From Candidatus Sodaliphilus limicaballi (GTDB lineage: Bacteria > Bacteroidota > Bacteroidia > Bacteroidales > Muribaculaceae): a stretch of DNA of 5,895 nt. The position numbers and the translations under genes were made by a program. The notes under the pieces were generated by a model that was not told the origin of the DNA, made no database searches, and worked only from the letters and a program-made list of their open reading frames with translations. Below, in pieces: positions 1-5,895 of this stretch. How positions within the stretch are numbered: the first letter of the stretch is position 1; the number at the start of each line of letters is the position of its first letter. Location of the stretch: assembly GCA_018065815.1 (NCBI GenBank), contig JAGHSP010000406.1, positions 1-5,895 on the forward strand, in the 5' to 3' direction.

Positions 1-2432
1 TCGTCCTCGTTACAAAGAGTATCGGTGTACTTCACATTCAGTGTGTACTCGCCCGATGGCACTTTGGTCAGGTCGATGCGGGGATTGTCGATTGTGAATT
101 GGCCCGACGCCACGATGTTGCTTGCAGGCTGTCCCTTGGGATAAATGCTCCACTCGCATTTCTCGTCGCTGCGGGTCGAAGGGCTGAAATAACTGTCGAA
201 ACCCATAGGCACTGTGACGATGCTGTCGGCATTAAATGCCTCGTCGTCGAGATGTGAGAGGTTGATATAGTGACGATTACCCACAACGAACGGAATGCAG
301 TCCTCTTGTGTCTCGCCTGCCTTGCTGGTGAGACGAGTGGTGATGCTGTAAAGGTGTCCCTTGCCGGTGGGGTTGTGAAGCTCTTGCGGCAGCGTGATAG
401 AGAACGTGCCGTCGTCGCCGGTAGTGATCACGCTGTCCATGACCAGGTCTTCGGAGTCCAGATACTTGATGTCGGGGCGAAACCATTCCCAATCCCAGCT
501 CCACGAGTGCTTTGCCACGATCACGCGCACCTGGCTGCCGGCAATGGGCATGTCGGTGAATGAACTGGCTTTGCCGTTTATCACAACGGGCTCGCCAGGG
601 TTAAAGTGCTGCTTGTCGCGTGACAACTCGATGTCAAATGTGGGCAGCTTATACTCGCTCACGGTCACATAGGCCGAGCTTGTCCATGGCTTGCCATGAT
701 GGTTGCTGCGCATCGTGATGTGGTATTTACCCGTGAGAATGCCAGTGGGCACGGCAAACTCGCCGTGGATGCGGCCGTAGCCGTCGGTGGTGGCGGTTAT
801 AGAGTCGATATCGTTGTTGTTGGCGTCACTGAACACGACGGTAAACTCCTTTCCCGCCATGACGGCAGTCTCGAAGCCATCGCTTGTGCTGGCTGTGGCT
901 GTCCATTTCAGGGTCTCGCCCGGGCGGTAAGCGCCCAGGTCGGTGTAGATGCGTGCGTTCAGCCGCTTCTCCAGCGAGTCGCTGACGCTGGGTGCCATGA
1001 AGGACTCCCTGCACATGAATCGGTCATTGCCGTTGTGCACTCGCAGGTTGCCTAGCTGCACCCCGGCGGGGAGCTGCACCGCGCCGCTATGGTCGGTGAT
1101 TCCTGCCAGCAGGGTGGGCTTGTTGACGAAGGTCTCGACAAGGACGGTTGCGCCCTCAATGGGAGCACCGGTCTCTGTGTTGACTACAAATGCGCGCTTC
1201 TTGCCCGGAGTGCTCACGGCAAACGATTCCATGTCGCTGACGGTGAAGCAACTATAACTTCTCACCGCCGTGCGGGCTTCGATGGTGTCGTTGTAGTGTA
1301 TCACTGGTGTGGCCAGGTACACGCCGTAGTCGAGCGCGGCGATTGTGACGGTGTCCTCGCGGTAGAATGGCAGCGGGTCGTTGCGTTTCACGTCGATGCT
1401 CTGCACCTTGCGGCATTGATTGAGCGGCAGGTCTTGGTAATATTCTGCTTTGTGGGTGAGCGAGTCGGGGATGCGGTATATATCCACAGTGTAGTGCTGC
1501 GCGTTGGTGTTTCTCACCGTGATGACCGTGTCGCGTGTGCTCATCACGGGGCGCACCTGGGTCCTCGCCGTGGGCAGCGTCATGCGGGTTATCCTGGCGC
1601 GGGCATTGATGGCAAAGGGCGACTCGGGAAAGCGCTCCACATATTCATTGAGCATGTTGAGGGTTTCAACTTCCTTGAAGTTGATGTCGTCGGCAAGTAT
1701 GCCTGCCCACATTGTGTCCTTGTTTTGCTCAAATGCCGCGTTTATAGTTGCTTTGCCTGCCGTTTTTGCCACTGCTGTGAGGTGGGCGGGGATATTGCCC
1801 TCGGTGCTTGCGAGCCATTGCTGTTTCATCTGCTTCTCCAGTTTGCCGGCATAGGCTAACTGGTTGTCAATGCACTCATTCATGAGGAACTGGAACACGG
1901 TGGGAATCATCATGGCGCTCACGCTGTCGCAGTTGATGGTGCGTGGCAGTGCTGTCACCGGAATCTTTTCCAGTGCTTGCTGGTGTTCAAGGAGATAAGC
2001 CAGCAGCTCGTCGGCTTTGTTGTGTATCTGCTTCTCTGACCATTCGTCGATGTGTTTGAGGTCGGCAACGGGGGCATCGGTGCGGTAGGAGCTCACCTCG
2101 AAGGCATAGTCTTTGAGCAATCTCACCTCGTGGAGTTTGAGAATTGCCTTCACCTCGACGCGTTTCTCCTTGTCGATGACGTTCTCTACCATGACGATGG
2201 CTTGTGTTGAGGTGTCATTTCCTATGAGTTCCTGTGCCTTGGAGTAACGGAGCACGGCGTCGATCACAGCTTCGCCGTCGCCAGTCTTCTGGGCGCGTTT
2301 GAGGTCGGCGAGCGCGGTTTTCGACATCTGCTTGGGGAGGTTGAAGTCCACTGCATGCCGTGCGCCTGCTGCGTCTAGCGGCAGCAGCATTGCCATGACG
2401 GCAAGCGACATATAGAGAAATAATTGTTTCAT
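1..2432 (-). CDS. Alpha-2-macroglobulin family protein, N-terminal 810 residues (3' end outside window)
   Basis: The reading frame is open from the ATG at 2432 to the left edge with no stop, giving 810 codons; the C-terminal part is missing. Residues 1-24 are a signal peptide almost identical to the neighbour's, without a lipobox. Residues 30-280 form a helical-looking N-terminal region containing IPVTALPR (157-164) and RFPES (267-271). Macroglobulin-like beta domains follow: TGAPIEGATV (421-430), then the MG2 signature YTDLGAYRPGETLKW (496-510) and TTDGYGRIHGEF (549-559). Next comes the typical A2M junction VSEYKLPTFDIELS (591-604) leading to an MG3-like domain, NPGEPVVINGKASS (611-624), with a Trp-rich strand SWSWDWEW (643-650). 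Family members in Bacteroidota are usually well over 1500 residues, so the bait region, A2M domain and any thioester domain would lie outside the window; whether a thioester is present cannot be judged. The start codon follows the upstream stop by 4 bases, so translation is probably coupled. Inferred role: periplasmic or surface protease trap. No penicillin-binding protein 1C gene, a frequent partner in Proteobacteria, is in the window. Confidence 0.85.
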   Translation of the reverse strand, partial: MKQLFLYMSLAVMAMLLPLDAAGARHAVDFNLPKQMSKTALADLKRAQKTGDGEAVIDAVLRYSKAQELIGNDTSTQAIVMVENVIDKEKRVEVKAILKLHEVRLLKDYAFEVSSYRTDAPVADLKHIDEWSEKQIHNKADELLAYLLEHQQALEKIPVTALPRTINCDSVSAMMIPTVFQFLMNECIDNQLAYAGKLEKQMKQQWLASTEGNIPAHLTAVAKTAGKATINAAFEQNKDTMWAGILADDINFKEVETLNMLNEYVERFPESPFAINARARITRMTLPTARTQVRPVMSTRDTVITVRNTNAQHYTVDIYRIPDSLTHKAEYYQDLPLNQCRKVQSIDVKRNDPLPFYREDTVTIAALDYGVYLATPVIHYNDTIEARTAVRSYSCFTVSDMESFAVSTPGKKRAFVVNTETGAPIEGATVLVETFVNKPTLLAGITDHSGAVQLPAGVQLGNLRVHNGNDRFMCRESFMAPSVSDSLEKRLNARIYTDLGAYRPGETLKWTATASTSDGFETAVMAGKEFTVVFSDANNNDIDSITATTDGYGRIHGEFAVPTGILTGKYHITMRSNHHGKPWTSSAYVTVSEYKLPTFDIELSRDKQHFNPGEPVVINGKASSFTDMPIAGSQVRVIVAKHSWSWDWEWFRPDIKYLDSEDLVMDSVITTGDDGTFSITLPQELHNPTGKGHLYSITTRLTSKAGETQEDCIPFVVGNRHYINLSHLDDEAFNADSIVTVPMGFDSYFSPSTRSDEKCEWSIYPKGQPASNIVASGQFTIDNPRIDLTKVPSGEYTLNVKYTDTLCNED
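2272..2410 (-). repeat. 139-bp direct repeat, copy 2 (5' end of downstream A2M gene)
   Basis: This is the second copy of the near-perfect direct repeat, offset by 3199 bases from copy 1. It encodes codons ~8-54 of the downstream gene. Identity ends sharply on both sides: the first 22 bases of each gene differ at several positions, and beyond codon 54 the proteins drop to scattered similarity. Sharp edges of this kind are what a gene-conversion tract or a recombination junction leaves. Confidence 0.95.
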
Positions 2433-2450
2433 AGCGTTATTGTTTTTGTC
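2433..2450 (-). promoter_or_regulatory. A-rich translation-initiation region and 4-nt intergenic gap before the downstream gene
   Basis: The upstream gene ends with TAA, then CGCT, then the ATG at 2432. The last codons of the upstream gene (AGACAAAAACAATAA) supply an A-rich stretch in place of a Shine-Dalgarno sequence, as is usual in Bacteroidota. No TAnnTTTG promoter motif or terminator hairpin is seen in the gap, so the downstream gene depends on the upstream transcript and probably on translational coupling. Confidence 0.7.
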
Positions 2451-5400
2451 TTGTGATGATTTCGTGGGTGAATGGGGTGCTGTTCATAAACTGGTCGTGT
2501 ACAAATCCTTTCACAATCCAGTGCCCGTCGAACGAGGGCGCGTCAAATTCCACAGTCACTTTGCCCTTGGCATCGGTGGTGAGCAGGGGCTCCCACAGCA
2601 CTGTCTTCACGCCTCGGTTGTCGGCATTGAGCGAGACAAGCATTCTCTGCACTCTTTCGGGTGTCGCCTTATGGCCAAATATTGATGTGAGCGCCGACCC
2701 CGCTCCTCTTACTCTGATCTGGTAGGGACTGGGCGTGGCCTCTGGCTGGCTATCGGCATGGTCTCTGTAATCGCTGTTCGACGGGTATCCGCCGGCTTTG
2801 ATAGCGCACTGCGACGGGTCGCAGGGGGTGGCGTCGTCGGTGTAGTCATCATCGGTGCAAACGTCCTCTGATGCTTCTTCAAACATGTCCTGTCCATATT
2901 CGTACAGCTTGGGGCATGTGACGTAAGTCGGTTTCAAGAGTGCCTTGTTCAGTGTGATTTGGTTTGTGATGGTGCATGCCAAGCTGTTGCTAAACAGGTT
3001 GTAATGCATGAACCGCATCCAGTCAGAGGTGTTGCTATCAGCCAGCTGCAGGTTGCGGATGTTGTATTCCTCGGTCTTGTTGATCACTTCTATTGTCATG
3101 GCAGCCTGCACGGGATTGCCGTCCTGGTCGGTGACGGTGAACGTGAGTTTGCCGTGCTCTCCGGCGGTGAAGACAGGGTCTGGCTGTGGCGTTACGGTGA
3201 GTAGCCGCTTGTTGCGCTCGACATACACATATCGGTCATAGAACTCCATGTCGTGGTGCATGGCAAACTCCACGCGCACGTCGCGGTCGTGGGGCACAGG
3301 CACATCGACGGTGTTCTCGCCCTGCTTCAGTTGCAGCCACTTGCAGCTGATGATGGCGCTGTCGCTCGCCACGATGCACAGCACGCTGGCTTGCGGCACG
3401 CCGCTCATCACCTTGATGTGCGCCACATCGCTGGCGTCGGGTTTGACGAGCTTTGCGGGGCACCACAGCAGCGAGTCTAGGGCTGTGGCTGCGGGCTGCG
3501 TCGGTTCTGTCTCCACATCGCCCACGGTAAAGGTCACGCAGTTGCTTCTCACGTCCTTGTCGCCGGGGCATTGCACTTGCAGCACATAGAGGTATTGCGC
3601 CTTGCTGCTTGTGCTGTTGCGCTCGGCGATGAACTCATCGGGGAACCCGATGTTGAAATTCCCGCGTTCGTCGGTCTCGACCTGCGTGTCGAAAATTTTG
3701 ACGTCATTTTCGCTGATTGCCATGCACTTTGCCTCGATGGTGCGTGGCACTGTGGCGATGCCGTGGGGACTGATGATTTTACCGCCTAGGTTTATCGAGT
3801 CGTTGCAGCCGAAGTGCTTGAAGTTGTCGCCCATGTCGATTGACGTGTGCTGCCGGGTGTTGCCGGGTATCAAGATGATGTCTTTGCGATTGAGTTTCTG
3901 CCCCCGGTCACTCACCTCAATGTAGAACGAGACGTGCTTCCGGGTGTTGATTGCCGGCATGGCGAAAGCACCGCTGGCACGCCCAGTGGCATCGGTCATC
4001 ACTGTGACCGAGTCGATTGCCTCGTCGTTATCCTCGTTATTCTTCCACAAAACCACTTGTAACTCTTTGTTGCTGAAAGGTGTGTAACCGTGACCAACAC
4101 ATCCTGATGCCACAAGCATCCACTTCGCGTCCTCGCCGGCGGTGTAGTATGACTGGTCGGTGAAGATGTCGATGAAATATTCCTTCATGTTTCGGGGCTT
4201 GAGCGGATAAATCACGGTGCGGAAATCATCGTGATGCTCCTCACTGCCAGTGCCAACGATAAGGGTGTTTTTGGGGTAGCAAGAAAATGACGCACGGCCC
4301 ATTGAGTCGGTTATAGCAGTGACTGCATTTTCCTTGTCGGCGCAGAGCTTGTGCGGTCTTTCGGTCACCTTGGCTCCCACGATGGGTGCTCCGCCGTAGG
4401 CATCCATGACAATCACCTCGTGGCTGTCGTTTCTCTCCAGCAGGTTGCAGGCGATGTCGCTCACTTTGGTCCAGTGTTCCAGCTTGTTAGTGTATTCTTT
4501 TCCTTCAACCGTGAGCGATGGGGTGATGACGTAGTTGCCATATCCTGGCAGCGCATCCACTTCTATTTCCTCTTCGATTGTGTAGGGTATCTTTCCTGCT
4601 GGCTCGTGCGCCTTGACTTCTATCTTGCGCAGGGGTGTATCGCTGTCTTTTTTCTTGATATTGAGTGTGAAGCGGTCGGTGTTTACGAGCAGGGCTTTTA
4701 CCTTGATTTTCTCGCCCATTTTCACCCTGCTGGGGAAGGAGAGGCTCACACTAGGTGCTTCGAGCTCGTGGATCTCGTTGTAAACCCGCGCTTTGTAGTA
4801 GCTGTCGGGGAAGCGGGCGATGTAGTCTCTGAGCAGGCTGTATTTTTTCTGTTTATCTCGAAATACGGGCTCAAGCAGGAACCGCGCCGAGTGCTCGTTT
4901 TCGCGATAATGTTCATAGTCGTCGGTGCTATACTTATAGGTCTCGATCTTGGCATGGATGTGTGCCGGGGTGTTGTCGCGTGTGCTTTCGAGCCACAGTG
5001 CCACGGGATCGACGTGTGAGTCCCCAAAGATGAGGTGGTACTCATAAATCTTCTGGCAGGCAAAGTGCAGCAGTGTGGGCACTAGCGTGGCTCCCATCTT
5101 GCCGGTCTTGATCACGCGAGGGTAGGCGGTGACGGGAATCAGTGCCAGCGGTTCCTGCATCGCAAGCACTTCGTCGTAGAGGGCAGCCGTCTTGGTGTCG
5201 AAGTCCTTTTTTGACCACAAGCGATAGTCGGCAGGGGCTGGACTGTCGTCCTGGTCCTCGCGGTAATACTCTTTGAGTCCATCGGCGCCCTCCTCGCTGT
5301 AAGCCTGGAGCACGTGTGCCTCGAGCATCAGTAGCAATGCCTTGATGCCGGGGCGTGTTTCCTGCTGCGACACTTGCTCGATGCGGGCAATGATGTCGTT

Positions 5401-5631
5401 GATGTTGCTGTTGCTGGCATCCATGAAACTTTGTGCCAACGAGTAGCGCATGAGTGCATCGACTGTCATCTCGCCGTCGCCAGTCTTCTGGGCGCGTTTG
5501 AGGTCGGCGAGCGCGGTTTTCGACATCTGCTTGGGGTGGTTGAAGTCCACTGCATGCCGTGCGCCTGCTGCGTCTAGCGGCAGCAGCATTGCCATGACGG
5601 CAAGCGACAAGTTGATGATGAATCGTTTCAT
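2437..5631 (-). CDS. Exported alpha-2-macroglobulin-like (MG2-domain) protein lacking a thioester domain
   Basis: This complete gene encodes 1064 residues. Residues 1-24 are a signal peptide (MKRF, hydrophobic core to about residue 19, then AAGA before R25). No lipobox cysteine is present, so a soluble periplasmic or secreted protein is expected. Residues 30-290 are mostly helical-looking, with IPVTAYPR (165-172) and RFPDS (273-277) shared with the downstream paralog. Beta-rich macroglobulin-like domains follow: GGAPIVGA (413-420), the MG2 signature TDQSYYTAGE..KW (491-504), and a TDATGRASGAF turn (546-556). Residues 811-850 (VFTAGEHGKLTFTVTDQDGNPVQAA) resemble a late MG domain. An acidic, Cys-containing linker (916-942) precedes a terminal A2M/MG7-like segment (VLWEPLLTTDAKGKVTVEF, 1011-1029). 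The protein stops at 1064, with no CxEQ thioester motif or TED. It has 17 cysteines, many for an exported protein. Family knowledge: bacterial A2Ms are proposed to trap proteases in the periplasm; without a TED, covalent trapping is not expected. Alternatively it belongs to the Bacteroidota MG2 proteins with plug-like tails (IRVRGAGS at 972-979 is faintly plug-like). The start is fixed by the signal peptide and the promoter 24 bases upstream. Confidence 0.85.
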   Translation of the reverse strand: MKRFIINLSLAVMAMLLPLDAAGARHAVDFNHPKQMSKTALADLKRAQKTGDGEMTVDALMRYSLAQSFMDASNSNINDIIARIEQVSQQETRPGIKALLLMLEAHVLQAYSEEGADGLKEYYREDQDDSPAPADYRLWSKKDFDTKTAALYDEVLAMQEPLALIPVTAYPRVIKTGKMGATLVPTLLHFACQKIYEYHLIFGDSHVDPVALWLESTRDNTPAHIHAKIETYKYSTDDYEHYRENEHSARFLLEPVFRDKQKKYSLLRDYIARFPDSYYKARVYNEIHELEAPSVSLSFPSRVKMGEKIKVKALLVNTDRFTLNIKKKDSDTPLRKIEVKAHEPAGKIPYTIEEEIEVDALPGYGNYVITPSLTVEGKEYTNKLEHWTKVSDIACNLLERNDSHEVIVMDAYGGAPIVGAKVTERPHKLCADKENAVTAITDSMGRASFSCYPKNTLIVGTGSEEHHDDFRTVIYPLKPRNMKEYFIDIFTDQSYYTAGEDAKWMLVASGCVGHGYTPFSNKELQVVLWKNNEDNDEAIDSVTVMTDATGRASGAFAMPAINTRKHVSFYIEVSDRGQKLNRKDIILIPGNTRQHTSIDMGDNFKHFGCNDSINLGGKIISPHGIATVPRTIEAKCMAISENDVKIFDTQVETDERGNFNIGFPDEFIAERNSTSSKAQYLYVLQVQCPGDKDVRSNCVTFTVGDVETEPTQPAATALDSLLWCPAKLVKPDASDVAHIKVMSGVPQASVLCIVASDSAIISCKWLQLKQGENTVDVPVPHDRDVRVEFAMHHDMEFYDRYVYVERNKRLLTVTPQPDPVFTAGEHGKLTFTVTDQDGNPVQAAMTIEVINKTEEYNIRNLQLADSNTSDWMRFMHYNLFSNSLACTITNQITLNKALLKPTYVTCPKLYEYGQDMFEEASEDVCTDDDYTDDATPCDPSQCAIKAGGYPSNSDYRDHADSQPEATPSPYQIRVRGAGSALTSIFGHKATPERVQRMLVSLNADNRGVKTVLWEPLLTTDAKGKVTVEFDAPSFDGHWIVKGFVHDQFMNSTPFTHEIITRQKQ
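5471..5609 (-). repeat. 139-bp direct repeat, copy 1 (5' end of upstream A2M-like gene)
   Basis: This copy covers codons ~8-54 of the upstream gene: the signal peptide core, cleavage region and the segment to GDGE. It matches 2272-2410 at 138 of 139 positions, the single difference being T at 5537 versus A at 2338 (His32 versus Leu32). Synonymous positions are also identical, which points to recent copying rather than protein-level selection. Both copies start 22 bases inside their gene, so they are in the same reading frame. Confidence 0.95.
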
Positions 5632-5662
5632 AACTTTGTTGTTTTTTCGTAGTGCAAAGTTA
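5631..5662. repeat. 8-bp inverted repeat (TAACTTTG ... CAAAGTTA) with 16-base spacer
   Basis: The plus strand reads TAACTTTG at 5631-5638 and its exact reverse complement CAAAGTTA at 5655-5662. The right arm is the proximal -7 element and the left arm abuts the start codon. Because transcription starts between the arms, this is not an mRNA hairpin; it could be an operator for a dimeric regulator or a chance palindrome. The left arm also reads as a rightward-facing -7 motif, but no rightward gene follows. Confidence 0.45.
5655..5662 (-). promoter_or_regulatory. Bacteroidota-type -7 promoter element (TAACTTTG), proximal promoter
   Basis: Read on the minus strand, TAACTTTG followed by CACTACG is an exact match to the TAnnTTTG -7 consensus of the Bacteroidota primary sigma factor. 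Transcription would start near 5650, leaving an A-rich leader of about 19 bases (CGAAAAAACAACAAAG) before the ATG at 5631. A -33 TTTG box is not evident: positions 5684-5681 read TGGA, so the upstream half is weak. This is the most likely promoter for the two-gene unit. Confidence 0.6.
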
Positions 5663-5780
5663 CGAAGTATATTTTATATATCCATCACATTCTTCTATAA
5701 TTTTATCTCATTTTGGATTTTGTAACCGATTGATTATTAATGGAGTGCAAAAATAAAATCTCATTCGGGCGTTTATTACC
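5663..5780. other. AT-rich intergenic spacer
   Basis: This spacer, between the proximal promoter and the repeat array, is conspicuously richer in A and T than the coding DNA. It holds the candidate distal -7 element. I see no convincing reading frame, tRNA, riboswitch or terminator hairpin in it. Confidence 0.6.
5748..5755 (-). promoter_or_regulatory. Possible distal -7 promoter element (TATTTTTG)
   Basis: On the minus strand TATTTTTG followed by CACTCC also fits TAnnTTTG and shares the string TTTGCACT with the proximal element 93 bases downstream. It would give a leader of about 110 bases. The region is AT-rich, so a chance match is possible, and no clear -33 TTTG is present at the expected distance. 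Confidence 0.3.
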
Positions 5781-5895
5781 CTCTCGGGGAACTCAAACCT
5801 CTCGGGGAACTCGGGGAACTCGGGGAAATTTTTTTTGTCTCTCGGGGAACTCAAACCTCTCGGGGAACTCGGGGAACTCGCGGAAATTTTTTTTA
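5781..5895. repeat. Tandem 58-bp repeat made of 9-bp CTCGGGGAA units and an A3T8 tract; continues past window edge
   Basis: Unit 1 is 5781-5838 and unit 2 begins at 5839; the two match at 55 of the 57 positions available (differences at 5881, G to C, and 5895). Each unit holds four 9-bp copies of CTCGGGGAA (5783, 5801, 5810, 5819; and 5841, 5859, 5868, 5877, the last being CTCGCGGAA), with a degenerate 9-mer CTCAAACCT in the second position, followed by A3T8. The 58-base period is not a multiple of three, so no frame stays open consistently through it, which argues against coding. No repeat family is recognised. Position upstream of the operon suggests either a regulatory or a mobile intergenic repeat. 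Confidence 0.9.
5786..5825 (+). other. Cluster of four GGGG runs (possible G-quadruplex, plus strand)
   Basis: GGGG occurs at 5786-5789, 5804-5807, 5813-5816 and 5822-5825, with loops of 14, 5 and 5 bases. The last three runs meet the usual loop limit but the first does not, so this is a relaxed rather than canonical G-quadruplex motif. The second repeat unit has three intact runs, at 5844, 5862 and 5871; its fourth is broken by the C at 5881. Confidence 0.3.

Noticed and set aside
972..1000. Possible break in the downstream gene
   Set aside because: The frame was read codon by codon from 2432 to 3 and contains no stop; domain motifs remain in order on both sides.
1089..1859. Plus-strand open frame of 256 codons
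   Set aside because: It lies wholly antisense to the downstream A2M gene in codon-aligned register. It arises because that gene avoids the codons whose complements are stops. The translation is rich in V, H, G and C with no domain-like pattern.
2710..2732. TonB-plug domain call from IRVRGAGS in the upstream protein
   Set aside because: Only a short string matches; the following residues do not continue as a plug domain, so it is noted only as an alternative family hint.
3236..3571. Minus-strand 111-codon frame inside the upstream gene
   Set aside because: It is out of frame with the supported 1064-residue gene, Arg-rich and without similarity to any family I know; it is an overlap artefact.
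4351..5019. Plus-strand open frame of 222 codons
   Set aside because: It is antisense to the upstream gene in codon-aligned register, with the same shadow composition and no recognisable motif or initiation signal.
5450..5725. Plus-strand 91-codon frame across the upstream gene's start
   Set aside because: It overlaps the signal-peptide end of the supported gene antisense and then runs into AT-rich spacer, giving a spurious hydrophobic tail.
5826..5838. A3T8 tract as a rho-independent terminator
   Set aside because: No stable GC hairpin precedes it on the plus strand, no rightward gene is present to terminate, and the tract recurs as part of the repeat unit.
5781..5895. CRISPR array or coding repeat
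   Set aside because: The units are directly adjacent, with no unique spacers, and the 58-base period breaks any reading frame.

Overview
The window looks like Bacteroidota DNA, most likely a gut-type member of the Bacteroidales (Muribaculaceae or Prevotellaceae would fit; this is inference). The reasons are the -7 promoter motifs of the TAnnTTTG type upstream of the genes, A-rich leaders without a Shine-Dalgarno sequence before both start codons, and a protein family that is common and often multi-copy in this phylum.

All credible coding sequence is on the minus strand. Reading leftwards from the right edge, there is a non-coding control region (5632-5895), a complete 1064-residue gene (5631-2437), a 4-base gap, and a second large gene (2432 to 1) that runs off the left edge after 810 codons. 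Both encode exported, multi-domain proteins of the alpha-2-macroglobulin (A2M)/MG2-domain type and are diverged tandem paralogs. The downstream protein carries the classical MG2 and MG3 signatures (YRPGET, EYKLPTF). The upstream protein is shorter and more divergent, and ends just after an A2M/MG7-like strand region, with no thioester domain. The 4-base spacing and the lack of any promoter or terminator between them indicate one transcription unit. The likely role is a periplasmic or surface protease-trapping or structural pair, but substrates cannot be inferred.

The most striking structure is a 139-bp direct repeat, identical at 138 positions, covering the signal peptide and first ~54 codons of both genes, although the rest of the two proteins is far diverged. 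This suggests recent gene conversion or recombination, and deletion between the copies would fuse the two genes in frame. The right edge holds a second oddity: a 58-bp tandem repeat built from 9-bp CTCGGGGAA units plus an A3T8 tract, non-coding and rich in GGGG runs, just upstream of the operon promoters. It continues to the window edge, so its full copy number is unknown. No RNA gene, CRISPR array, insertion sequence or transposase is visible.
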